Source of the DNA: Amycolatopsis oliviviridis
Lineage (GTDB): Bacteria > Actinomycetota > Actinomycetes > Mycobacteriales > Pseudonocardiaceae
DNA: 64,000 nucleotides
Assembly (NCBI RefSeq): GCF_014654365.1
Contig: NZ_BNAY01000003.1
Location: forward strand, 620,001-684,000
Reading direction: 5' to 3'
A model generated the notes under the pieces. The model saw nothing but the letters and a program-made list of their open reading frames with translations. It did not search any database and had not been told where the DNA came from. Made by a program: the position numbers and the translations under genes. Shown piece after piece: positions 42,150 to 49,075 of the stretch (its first letter is position 1; every line of letters starts with the position of its first letter).

Positions 42150-42440
42150 ATGGCGGAAATCTTGAACGACAAGCAGGCCGACGAGGCCGTGACCAAGCTC
42201 TCCGGCTGGACGCGTGACGGCGTCACGATCGAGCGGACGGCGAAGCTGCCGAGCTTCCCGAAGGCCATCGAAGCGGTGGACAAGGTGGCAGAACTGGCGG
42301 AGGCGGCCGACCACCATCCCGACATCGACATCCGCTGGCGGACTGTGACGTTCCGGCTCAGCACGCACTCCGCCGGAGGGCTGACGGAGAAGGACTTCGC
42401 GCTTGCGTCGCAGATCGACGGGGTGCTCGACGCTGTGTGA
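42150..42440 (+). CDS. phhB: Pterin-4a-carbinolamine dehydratase
   Basis: A 96-residue PCD/DCoH protein that recycles the 4a-hydroxytetrahydropterin formed by aromatic amino acid hydroxylases. The active-site stretch EAADHHPDIDIRW holds the catalytic His-His-Pro, and LTEKDFALASQID closes the fold. The length is typical. ATG 42150 starts it; GGAG is only two bases upstream, so translation may begin on a leaderless message. It is divergent from thiB. Confidence 0.92.
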   Translation: MAEILNDKQADEAVTKLSGWTRDGVTIERTAKLPSFPKAIEAVDKVAELAEAADHHPDIDIRWRTVTFRLSTHSAGGLTEKDFALASQIDGVLDAV

Positions 42441-42511
42441 CGTCCGCGACGATCGCGCCACGACACCGCTCTTCGGACGTCTCCCGGATACGACCGAAGA
42501 GAAAAGGACGA

Positions 42512-42625
42512 ATGATGACGCAGGCGATCGTGGTGGGTTTCTCCGCATTCGGCGCGATGGTGGCGGCCGCCGCCGGGGTGCTCTGGTACACGGCGCGCGA
42601 CCGGCATCATCAGCACGATCAGTGA
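42512..42625 (+). CDS. Mini membrane protein with His-rich tail
   Basis: A 37-residue ORF: one hydrophobic helix (about 4-27, AIVVGFSAFGAMVAAAAGVLWY) and a charged end TARDRHHQHDQ. AAAAGGACG lies upstream of the ATG. It appears to be one of a pair with the mini protein at 42719. No family is recognised. The next reading frame stays open across its stop up to 42722. Confidence 0.5.
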   Translation: MMTQAIVVGFSAFGAMVAAAAGVLWYTARDRHHQHDQ

Positions 42626-42718
42626 GCTTGATCACACTGACGTTTCAGAGGTAACGCGAAGCCTGATCAACGCGCTGTTCCCGGCGGACCTGTCGCTTCT
42701 CTCCCCCGGGGAACCGCC

Positions 42719-42820
42719 GTGAACAACGCTTCCATCACCGCCGCCCAGCGCGCCTGGGTGACCACGTTCGCCGCTGCCATCACGCTGCTGACGATCGTCG
42801 TGCTCGGCCTTCTCGGCTAA
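42719..42820 (+). CDS. Mini membrane protein
   Basis: A 33-residue ORF starting at GTG 42719 with GGGGAA seven bases upstream: a short polar start (NNASITAAQRAW) and one helix (VTTFAAAITLLTIVVLGLLG). The style fits small actinobacterial single-helix proteins, but no family is recognised. Its end overlaps the HxlR gene stop on the other strand. Confidence 0.5.
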   Translation: MNNASITAAQRAWVTTFAAAITLLTIVVLGLLG

Positions 42821-43176
42821 CCCGAGTAGGCCTCGCGGGCGGCGACAAGCTCCGGAAGGTGCTTCGCCGCCCATTCACGGCATGCCTCCATCGGCTCGAA
42901 CAACGTCCGGCCGAGCGGGGTGAGCTCGTACTCCACTCTCGGCGGCGTCTCGTCGTAGGCCGTCCGCGTGATCATGCCGTCGCGCTCCAGAGCCCTGAGG
43001 GTCTCCGTGAGCACCTTCGGCGTGACTCCCCGCAAGGGCACCCGTAGTTCAGAGAACCGGCGTGGTCCTTCTTCCAGGCACAGCACGACCAGGCCCGCCC
43101 ATTTGTCGCCGATCCGGAACGGCGTCAGATTCGACGGACATTCGGGCGCGAACATGTCGGGACTCAACGGCTTCAC
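42817..43176 (-). CDS. HxlR family transcriptional regulator
   Basis: A 119-residue winged-helix regulator. A Cys near the N-terminus (APECPSNLTPFRIGDKWAGLVVLCL) is typical of redox- or aldehyde-sensing HxlR proteins. RRFSELRVPLRGVTPKVLTETLRALERDGMI is the DNA-binding helix-turn-helix and wing. GTG 43176 is chosen because it overlaps the Doc stop by GTGA; GTG 43200 would overlap by 28 bases. Co-transcription with the toxin-antitoxin genes is therefore likely, though HxlR proteins are not usual parts of such modules. Confidence 0.85.
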   Translation of the reverse strand: MKPLSPDMFAPECPSNLTPFRIGDKWAGLVVLCLEEGPRRFSELRVPLRGVTPKVLTETLRALERDGMITRTAYDETPPRVEYELTPLGRTLFEPMEACREWAAKHLPELVAAREAYSG

Positions 43177-43553
43177 CCGTTCGAAGTTACCCTCGCCCAC
43201 CCGGCCAGCTCGACCGCGGCGTCTTGGTAGGTGCGCGAACCGGTGGACATCGCGATCACCAGGTCGTACGCGTCGTCTTCCGGCGCGTCGAGGTCGTGGC
43301 CATTGAGGCCGTAGAAGACGAACGTCGCCATCCAGGACAGCCGCTTGTTGCCGTCGATGAGCGGATGGTTGCGCACGACCGACTCCAGCAGCACCGCCGC
43401 CTTCTCGTGCAGCGTCGGATACGCGTCCTGGCCCATCAGCGAAGCCTGCGGGCGATGCGCGGCGGAATCGAGCAGCCCGAGATCACGGATCTTGGGCACC
43501 CGGAGGTCTTCCGCGAGCGCCAGCAGGTCTTCGACGGTGAGGTACTCGATCAC
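43173..43553 (-). CDS. doc: Doc/Fic family toxin
   Basis: A 126-residue death-on-curing protein. The Fic core reads HPLIDGNKRLSW (HxFx[D/N]GNKR with Leu for Phe), preceded by the conserved EYLTVEDLLALAE and LLDSAAHRPQASLMGQDAYPTLHEKAA segments. Doc toxins phosphorylate EF-Tu and stop translation. ATG 43553 overlaps the antitoxin stop by four bases (ATGA), the usual antitoxin-toxin order. The gene is intact, with all catalytic residues present. Confidence 0.88.
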   Translation of the reverse strand: MIEYLTVEDLLALAEDLRVPKIRDLGLLDSAAHRPQASLMGQDAYPTLHEKAAVLLESVVRNHPLIDGNKRLSWMATFVFYGLNGHDLDAPEDDAYDLVIAMSTGSRTYQDAAVELAGWARVTSNG

Positions 43554-43753
43554 TGGGCGAGGCGGTCGAGCAGGGCGGCGTAGCGCTCACGGCCGTTGTG
43601 GGACAGCGCCCGGACACGGTCGTCACGGACGCGGCGCGCGGCTGCCTCGGTGATGGCGCGAACGGTGGCTTCGTGCTTGCTCACACCATCGGCCTCCGCC
43701 AGCAGGGCAAGAGCGCGCTCCTGCTCGTCGTTCAACCTCAGGGTCATTGCCAT
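43550..43753 (-). CDS. Ribbon-helix-helix antitoxin of the Doc module
   Basis: A 67-residue protein. The N-terminal strand MTLRLNDEQ and helices EQERALALLAEADG and SKHEATVRAITEAAARR fit a CopG-type ribbon-helix-helix. The C-terminal VRALSHNGRERYAALLDRLAQ would be the toxin-neutralising tail. ATG 43753 is only 7 bases after TATCAT, a probable -10 element, so the message may be leaderless. A perfect operator-like dyad overlaps that promoter. Phd is the usual Doc partner; this RHH pairing is also common in actinobacteria. Confidence 0.83.
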   Translation of the reverse strand: MAMTLRLNDEQERALALLAEADGVSKHEATVRAITEAAARRVRDDRVRALSHNGRERYAALLDRLAQ

Positions 43754-43761
43754 AGAGTCGA

Positions 43762-43780
43762 TGATACCACTCTGGTATCA
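43762..43780 (-). promoter_or_regulatory. Operator dyad of the Doc toxin-antitoxin promoter
   Basis: TGATACCA-CTC-TGGTATCA is a perfect 8-bp inverted repeat with a 3-bp spacer. On the minus strand the right half contains TATCAT, a good -10 hexamer just before the antitoxin ATG. Binding of the RHH antitoxin here would repress the module. Confidence 0.75.
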
Positions 43781-43791
43781 CTCAGTGGCGC

Positions 43792-44025
43792 GTATTTTCT
43801 GGCGCCCTCTTCGTCGGCGTCGCCGGCCTGATCATCCAGATCGCGTCGGGCGTGCCCGGATTCCCGGAGATCCCGCCCGGCCCGTTCGTGCTGGGCATCC
43901 CCGCGATCCTCGTCCTGACGTTGTCCGCCCGGTTCCGCTGGGTGCTCTTCCTCGGCATCGTCGCGGCGGCGGTCAGCGGCGTCGTCGCCGTCTCGCGGGC
44001 CTACCGCCGGGTCGCCGTGCGCTGA
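43792..44025 (+). pseudogene. 5'-truncated membrane protein gene next to the toxin-antitoxin operator
   Basis: This frame reads GALFVGVAGLIIQIASGVPG, then PPGPFVLGIPAILVLTLSARFRW and LFLGIVAAAVSGVVAV, followed by a basic end: three helices of a small actinobacterial membrane protein. It has no ATG, GTG or TTG before the first helix, and upstream the frame runs into the operator and then a stop at 43762. Only a few N-terminal codons seem lost. Translation from the internal GTG 43852 could give a 57-residue product lacking the first helix. Confidence 0.6.
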
Positions 44026-44117
44026 ACCGGAAAAAGGGGACGATCGGAGGTTGTCCTGACACATCGGTGGCTATTGGCTACTCGGACGAAGGTTCTCCGA
44101 GAAGTGAGGGGTGTTCC

Positions 44118-45479
44118 ATGGCAGGTCTGCGCAGACGTGAGGTGCTCGCGGGCGCGGTGGCACTGGCGGGCGCGGCGACGATCGGGTTGAACCCCGGCAC
44201 CGCCGCCGCGGCCACGCAGCAACGTCCGGGCGCGCAGTTCCCGCCGTCGCTGGACTTCGGCGACTATCCCGTGATCGCGCGGGTCCGGTCGCGGCGGGCG
44301 CTGGAGCACCTGCGCGTGCTCAGCGACAAGATCGGCCCCCGGATCGCCGGGACCGAAGGCGAACTGCGGGCCAGGGACTACATCGCGAAGGTGCTGCGCG
44401 AACTGCGCTACCAGGTCACCCTGCAGCCGTTCCCGATCGCCGACAAGTTCCTGGGCGGCCTGTTGATCGGACGCGACAGCTGGCAGACCGGGTCCTCGCC
44501 GCAGGGCGCGCAGGACGTCACGCGCGAGGCCGTCGTCGTCGACGCCGGCGACGGCACCACCCTGCCCGACGACCTCACCGGCAAGATCGTGCTGATCGCC
44601 GCCGTGACGAACAAGGCCGACGCGTACCTGACGGCCGCGCAGCGCGGAGCGGTCGCCGTGCTGCTCGGCCGGGTCGGCGCCGACCCGGCGCGCAAACTGT
44701 CCGCGTTCTCCCCGACGCTCACCACCCCGGTCACCATCCCGGTACTCGGCCTGGCCCAGGTCCAGGTGGAACGCCTGCGCGAACGGCTCGCCAAGGGCAC
44801 GGTCAAGGTGAAGGCGACGGCGACCCACCACAAGAACCTGACGTCGTACAACGTCATCGCCGAGCGGCCCGCCACCTTCCCCGGCAAGGACAACGGCGTG
44901 GTCATGGTGACCGCGCACTACGACAGCGTCCCCGGATCGCCGGGCGCCAACGACGACGGCAGCGGCACCGTGCTGTGCCTCGAACTGGCGCGTGTCCTGC
45001 GGTACCTGCCGACGAACAAGACACTGCGGTTCGCGCTGTGGGGTTCGGAGGAGTACGGGCTGATCGGCTCGCGGCACTACGTGTCGAACCTGTCCGACCC
45101 GGAAGCGAAGCGGATCGCGGGCTGCTTCCAGAACGACATGGTCGCCACCAGCTGGGACCCGGCGATCACCTACTGGCTGCTCTCGGTCGACGGTGCCGAC
45201 AACGCCACGACCGCGGCCGTCAACGCCGCCGCCAAGCGGCTCGGCTACGACCCGCGGGTGAAGGGGCCGGTCGCGCGCGGTTCGAGCGACCATGTGCCGT
45301 TCTTCGAGCGCGGGATCGCTTCGGGCAACTTCAGCTGGCGTGGCGAGACCGGCCCGGCGCTGCTGGAGCCGACCTACCACACACCTGAAGACACCATCAA
45401 GGACAACGTTTCCCTTGAGCGGCTTCAGGTTTCGCTGGAGTTGATCGGCTCCGCCGCTTACAACCTGCTGCGGAAGTAG
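44118..45479 (+). CDS. Secreted M28 family metallopeptidase
   Basis: A 453-residue exported zinc aminopeptidase. A twin-arginine-style signal (GLRRREVLAGAVALAGAATIG) ends near AAAAT. A PA-like insert (about 110-215) precedes the M28 core: HYDSVPGSPGANDDGSG gives the first His and bridging Asp, WGSEEYGLIGSRHYV the Glu pair, FQNDMVA the next Asp and SSDHVPFFERGI the last His. ATG 44118 has GAGGGG seven bases upstream. It resembles aminopeptidase Y/S-type enzymes releasing N-terminal amino acids from peptides. Confidence 0.92.
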   Translation: MAGLRRREVLAGAVALAGAATIGLNPGTAAAATQQRPGAQFPPSLDFGDYPVIARVRSRRALEHLRVLSDKIGPRIAGTEGELRARDYIAKVLRELRYQVTLQPFPIADKFLGGLLIGRDSWQTGSSPQGAQDVTREAVVVDAGDGTTLPDDLTGKIVLIAAVTNKADAYLTAAQRGAVAVLLGRVGADPARKLSAFSPTLTTPVTIPVLGLAQVQVERLRERLAKGTVKVKATATHHKNLTSYNVIAERPATFPGKDNGVVMVTAHYDSVPGSPGANDDGSGTVLCLELARVLRYLPTNKTLRFALWGSEEYGLIGSRHYVSNLSDPEAKRIAGCFQNDMVATSWDPAITYWLLSVDGADNATTAAVNAAAKRLGYDPRVKGPVARGSSDHVPFFERGIASGNFSWRGETGPALLEPTYHTPEDTIKDNVSLERLQVSLELIGSAAYNLLRK

Positions 45480-45491
45480 CCGCGCGGTCCA

Positions 45492-45546
45492 TGTCATGAA
45501 AGGGGCGTTCAGGACACTTTTCGTCCTGAACGCCCCTTTCATGACA
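45492..45546. repeat. Class-A palindromic repeat (perfect 24-bp stem)
   Basis: Arms 45492-45515 and 45523-45546 are exact complements around ACTTTTC. The outer sequence TGTCATGAAAGG is the same as in the copies at 2666 and 61374. It starts 13 bases after the M28 peptidase stop. Confidence 0.94.
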
Positions 45547-45572
45547 CACGGAAGGTGGCAGGCTCACCGAGC

Positions 45573-45799
45573 ATGAACGGTGTGCTGACCAGCGTGGTCG
45601 CGATATCCGGAACCTTGGCCGGCTCGACCCTCACCTACCTGCTCGGTCTGCTGAACTCCTCAGGCTCGTCGACGCCACCTTCGAGCCGATCGGGGCCTTG
45701 CATCGGGCACCGGATCTCGCCGCCGTGAAACAGCTCGAAGAACGCAGCCAGGAAACGCTGACGTCGTTCATCCAAGCCGCTGGGCGGCAAGTCCGGTGA
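45573..45799 (+). pseudogene. Internally deleted and frameshifted hypothetical gene
   Basis: ATG 45573 opens MNGVLTSVVAISGTLAGSTLTYLLGLLN, the membrane-anchor start of a common actinobacterial hypothetical family. The frame then turns into unrelated Ser/Pro-rich sequence. From 45665 another frame reads LVDATFEPIGALHRAPDLAA and continues to a coherent helical end at TGA 45797. The two halves look like the N- and C-terminal remnants of one longer gene with the middle deleted. Confidence 0.65.
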
Positions 45800-45821
45800 C
45801 ACCCCGTGCGCGTATTCCGGG

Positions 45822-46904
45822 TCAGACGTTGAAGCGGAACTCCACCACGTCGCCGTCCGACATGACGTAGTCCTTGCCTTCCATCCGCACCTTCCCGGCG
45901 GACCGGGCGGCGGCCATGGAGCCGTTCTCGATCAGGTCGTCGTACGAGACGACCTCGGCCTTGATGAAGCCACGCTCGAAGTCGGTGTGGATGACGCCGG
46001 CGGCCTGCGGGGCGGTCGCGCCCTGCGGGATCGTCCAGGCGCGCGACTCCTTGGGGCCCGCGGTCAGGTACGTCTGCAGCCCGAGGGTGTGGAAACCGGC
46101 GCGCGCCAGCGAGTACAGGCCCGGCTCGTGCTGGCCGACGGACTCCAGCAGCTCGCGCACGGACTCCTCGTCGTCCAGTTCGAGCAGCTCCGCTTCGACC
46201 TTGGCGTCGAGGAACACCGCGTCGGCGGGGGCGACCATCTTAGCCAGCTCTTCGCGACGGGACTCGTCGGTGAGAATGCCTTCGTCGGCGTTGAAGACGT
46301 AGAGGAACGGCTTCGTGGTGAGCAGGCTGAGCTCGCGCAGCGCCTCGAAGTCGACCTCCTTCTGTGCCTGGAACAAGGTCCGGCCCGAGTCGAGGATCTC
46401 CTTGGCCTTGACCGCGTTGTCGAGGGCGGGCTTGGCTTCCTTCTTGGTCCGCGCCTCCTTCTCGAGGCGGTGCAGTGCCTTGTCGAGCGTCTGCAGGTCG
46501 GCGAGGATCAGCTCGGTGTTGATCGTCTCCATGTCGCTCGCCGGGTCGATCCGGTCGTCGACGTGGATCACGTCAGGGTCGTCGAAGACCCGGACGACCT
46601 GGCAGATCGCGTTCGCCTCGCGGATGTTCGCGAGGAACTTGTTGCCGAGCCCGGCCCCCTCGGAGGCACCCTTGACGATGCCCGCGATGTCCACAAAGGA
46701 CACGACGGCGGGCACGGTCCGCTCGGAGCCGAAGACCTCGGCGAGCTTGTCCAGCCGCGGGTCCGGCAGCGGGACGACGCCGACGTTGGGCTCGATCGTC
46801 GCGAACGGGTAGTTCGCCGCGAGCACGTCGTTGCGGGTCAGCGCGTTGAACAGGGTGGACTTGCCGACGTTGGGCAGGCCGACGATGCCGAGGGTGAGAC
46901 TCAC
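45822..46904 (-). CDS. ychF: Ribosome-binding ATPase YchF (OLA1 type)
   Basis: A 360-residue Obg-related P-loop protein that prefers ATP. G1 GLPNVGKST (9-17) is followed by the G3 region VDIAGIVKGASEGAGLGNKFL and the G4-like NADE (YVFNADEGI) typical of YchF. The C-terminal TGS domain ends AARSAGKVRMEGKDYVMSDGDVVEFRFNV. It is linked to ribosome function and oxidative stress. GTG 46904 gives the normal length; the frame stays open far upstream without homology. Rv1112 is the mycobacterial counterpart near ispH. Confidence 0.96.
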   Translation of the reverse strand: MSLTLGIVGLPNVGKSTLFNALTRNDVLAANYPFATIEPNVGVVPLPDPRLDKLAEVFGSERTVPAVVSFVDIAGIVKGASEGAGLGNKFLANIREANAICQVVRVFDDPDVIHVDDRIDPASDMETINTELILADLQTLDKALHRLEKEARTKKEAKPALDNAVKAKEILDSGRTLFQAQKEVDFEALRELSLLTTKPFLYVFNADEGILTDESRREELAKMVAPADAVFLDAKVEAELLELDDEESVRELLESVGQHEPGLYSLARAGFHTLGLQTYLTAGPKESRAWTIPQGATAPQAAGVIHTDFERGFIKAEVVSYDDLIENGSMAAARSAGKVRMEGKDYVMSDGDVVEFRFNV

Positions 46905-47009
46905 GGGCCAGAAGTCTACGTGCCGCCCGCCACCGCATCCGCCGAGGCCTTGATCGCGGTGTCGGATTTCCGCCAGCCGCGTCCTCGACCTGGTGGCACG
47001 ATCGAGGTC

Positions 47010-48476
47010 ATGACCGAGCAGACCCTGGCCGAACGGGCCGTGTGGCGCGACACCGAACGGTGTTACCGCGCCGTCGCCGCCCGTGATTCCCGGTTCGACG
47101 GCCAGTTCATCATGGCCGTCGCCACCACCGGGATCTACTGCCGCCCGTCCTGCCCCGCGTCGACGCCGAAGCAGCAGAACGTCCGCTTCTACCCGACGTC
47201 GGCGGCCGCGCAGGCCAACGGCTTCCGCGCCTGCCGCCGCTGCCTCCCCGACGCCGTCCCCGGCTCGCCGGACTGGGACATCCGGGCCGATCTCGCCGCC
47301 CGGGCGATGCGGCTCATCTCGGACGGGACCGTCGAACGCGACGGCGTCCCGGGTCTCGCGCGGCGGCTCGGCTATTCCGAACGCCAGCTCGGGCGCGTCC
47401 TCACCGCCGAACTCGGCGCCGGGCCGCTGGCGCTGGCCAGGGCGCACCGGGCGCACTCCGCGCGGCTGCTGATCGAGATGTCCGGGCTCCCGTTGACCGA
47501 CGTCGCTTTCGCGGCGGGCTTCTCCAGCGTCCGCCAGTTCAACGAGACGATCCGTGAGGTGTTCGCGACGACGCCTTCGCAGCTTCGCGCCGCGAGCCTG
47601 CGTCGCGGGCGTCGCAGTGTCGATCAAAAGAGTGCCTTGGAGACACCGACCGGGACCCGGCTGAGCCTGCGGCTGCCGTTCCGCAAGCCGTTCGACGCGG
47701 ACGGCGTGCTGAACTTCCTGGCCGACCGGGCGATCCCGGGCGTCGAGCACGTGACGCGAGACGATTCCGGGGTGACCGGCTACGGACGCACGCTGCGGCT
47801 CGCGCACGGCGCGGGCGTGGTGTGGCTGACCGCGAAGGACGACCACGTCCGCTGCGACCTGCGGCTCACCGATTTGCGCGACCTGAGCAGCGCGGTGGCC
47901 AGGGTGCGGCGGCTGCTCGACCTCGACGCCGATCCCGAAGCGGTCACGCGGGTGCTCGGGGCCGACCCGGCGCTCGCGCCGCTGGTCGAGGCGATCCCGG
48001 GCATCCGCGTGCCCGGCGCCGTCGACGGGGACGAACTCGTGCTGCGCGCGTTGCTGTCCCCCGCCGAGACGGCGGAGCTCGCCGACGCCCTCGGTGAGCG
48101 TGTGCCCAGCTGCGACGAGTCGCTGGAGGGGCTGACCACGGTGTTCCCGACGGCGGCCCGGGTCGCCGGACACGGTCCGGAGCGGATCGCCGCCGTCGCC
48201 GCCGCGCTGGCGGACGGCGTCTCGGTCCATGTCGGCCGCGACCCCGATGAACTGCGGGCGGAGCTCCTGGAGCTCCCGGGAATCGAACCCCGGACCGCGG
48301 ATTACGTCCTGATGCGCGTCCTCGGCGCGCCGGACGTCCTGCTGACCGGTGATCCCGCGCTGCGCCGGGGAGCGGCCGCGCTGGGCATCGCCGACGACGA
48401 AACGACGCTGGCCGAACGAGGGCGGGCCTGGCAGCCCTGGTCCTCGTACGCCGGCATGTACCTGTGGCGCGCTTGA
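47010..48476 (+). CDS. alkA: Ada-AlkA fusion: DNA-3-methyladenine glycosylase with Ada regulatory domain
   Basis: A 488-residue alkylation-response protein. The Ada zinc domain has Cys44, Cys48, Cys75 and Cys78 (GIYCRPSCPA, FRACRRCLPD); Cys44 would accept methyl groups from phosphotriesters. An AraC-type helix-turn-helix follows (about 95-195), then the AlkA N-terminal domain and HhH-GPD domain (LLELPGIEPRTADYVLMR), with the catalytic Asp probably in LTGDPAL. It excises alkylated bases and senses damage. ATG 47010 is used. The Ogt gene follows by 11 bases. Confidence 0.93.
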   Translation: MTEQTLAERAVWRDTERCYRAVAARDSRFDGQFIMAVATTGIYCRPSCPASTPKQQNVRFYPTSAAAQANGFRACRRCLPDAVPGSPDWDIRADLAARAMRLISDGTVERDGVPGLARRLGYSERQLGRVLTAELGAGPLALARAHRAHSARLLIEMSGLPLTDVAFAAGFSSVRQFNETIREVFATTPSQLRAASLRRGRRSVDQKSALETPTGTRLSLRLPFRKPFDADGVLNFLADRAIPGVEHVTRDDSGVTGYGRTLRLAHGAGVVWLTAKDDHVRCDLRLTDLRDLSSAVARVRRLLDLDADPEAVTRVLGADPALAPLVEAIPGIRVPGAVDGDELVLRALLSPAETAELADALGERVPSCDESLEGLTTVFPTAARVAGHGPERIAAVAAALADGVSVHVGRDPDELRAELLELPGIEPRTADYVLMRVLGAPDVLLTGDPALRRGAAALGIADDETTLAERGRAWQPWSSYAGMYLWRA

Positions 48477-48487
48477 AAGGAAGAACG

Positions 48488-48988
48488 ATGAGCATCGCGT
48501 ATTGGTCCACAATGGACACGAAGATCGGCCCGTTCACCGCCGTCGTGGCGGGTGACGGGGCCGTCCTCGCCTCGGGCTGGACTGGCGATGTCGGCGAGCT
48601 GACGCCGCTGATCTCGCCGTCGCTGGCCCCTGGCGAGGTGAAGCAGCGACGGGACCTGGGGCCGGTGAGCACGGCGATCCGCCGGTACCACGACGGCGAT
48701 CTGGCCGCCGTCGCCGACATCGAGGTGCGGCAGCGGTCCGGCGCTTTCCGCGAGCACGCCTGGGAAATCCTGCGCAAGGTGCCCGCCGGCGAGCCGGTGA
48801 GCTACGCGGAGTACGCGGCGCTGGCGGGGAATCCTTCGGCGGTGCGGGCGGCCGCGTCGGCGTGCGCGAAGAACGCGGCGGCGTTGTTCGTGCCGTGCCA
48901 CCGGGTGGTGCGGACCGGCGGGGGCGTGGGGAACTTCCGGTGGGGCGTACCGGCGAAGCAGTGGCTGCTGACCCACGAAGCCGCCTGA
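48488..48988 (+). CDS. ogt: Methylated-DNA-protein-cysteine methyltransferase
   Basis: A 166-residue suicide repair enzyme that transfers alkyl groups from O6-alkylguanine to its own Cys. The active-site motif is VPCHRVVR, followed by GNFRWGVPAKQWLL; the helix-turn-helix segment GEPVSYAEYAALAGNPSAVRAAASACAKN precedes it. ATG 48488 has AAAGGAAG upstream. It lies 11 bases after alkA, forming a two-gene adaptive-response operon that the Ada domain of AlkA may control. Confidence 0.95.
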   Translation: MSIAYWSTMDTKIGPFTAVVAGDGAVLASGWTGDVGELTPLISPSLAPGEVKQRRDLGPVSTAIRRYHDGDLAAVADIEVRQRSGAFREHAWEILRKVPAGEPVSYAEYAALAGNPSAVRAAASACAKNAAALFVPCHRVVRTGGGVGNFRWGVPAKQWLLTHEAA

Positions 48989-49007
48989 TTTCGGTCTCCC
49001 CACAAGC

Positions 49008-49060
49008 GACATGAAAGGCCCCTTCATTGCAAATTTTGCAATGAAGGGGCCTTTCATGTC
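49008..49060. repeat. Class-A palindromic repeat with a single-base centre
   Basis: The 26-bp arms 49008-49033 and 49035-49060 are perfectly complementary around one T. The outer part GACATGAAAGGCCCCTTCATTGC is a mixture of the subtypes at 45492 and 21837. It lies between convergent ogt and sbcC. Confidence 0.95.
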
Positions 49061-49075
49061 ACGGGCGGGGCAGGG

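Noticed and set aside
43785..44117. GTG-initiated Arg-rich N-terminal extension of the M28 peptidase
   Set aside because: The extension is out of frame with the recognisable membrane protein remnant and would bury the twin-arginine signal peptide.
45987..47009. N-terminal extension of the Ada-AlkA frame through the ychF region
   Set aside because: The extension is antisense to ychF and has no homology; the Ada domain begins right after ATG 47010.
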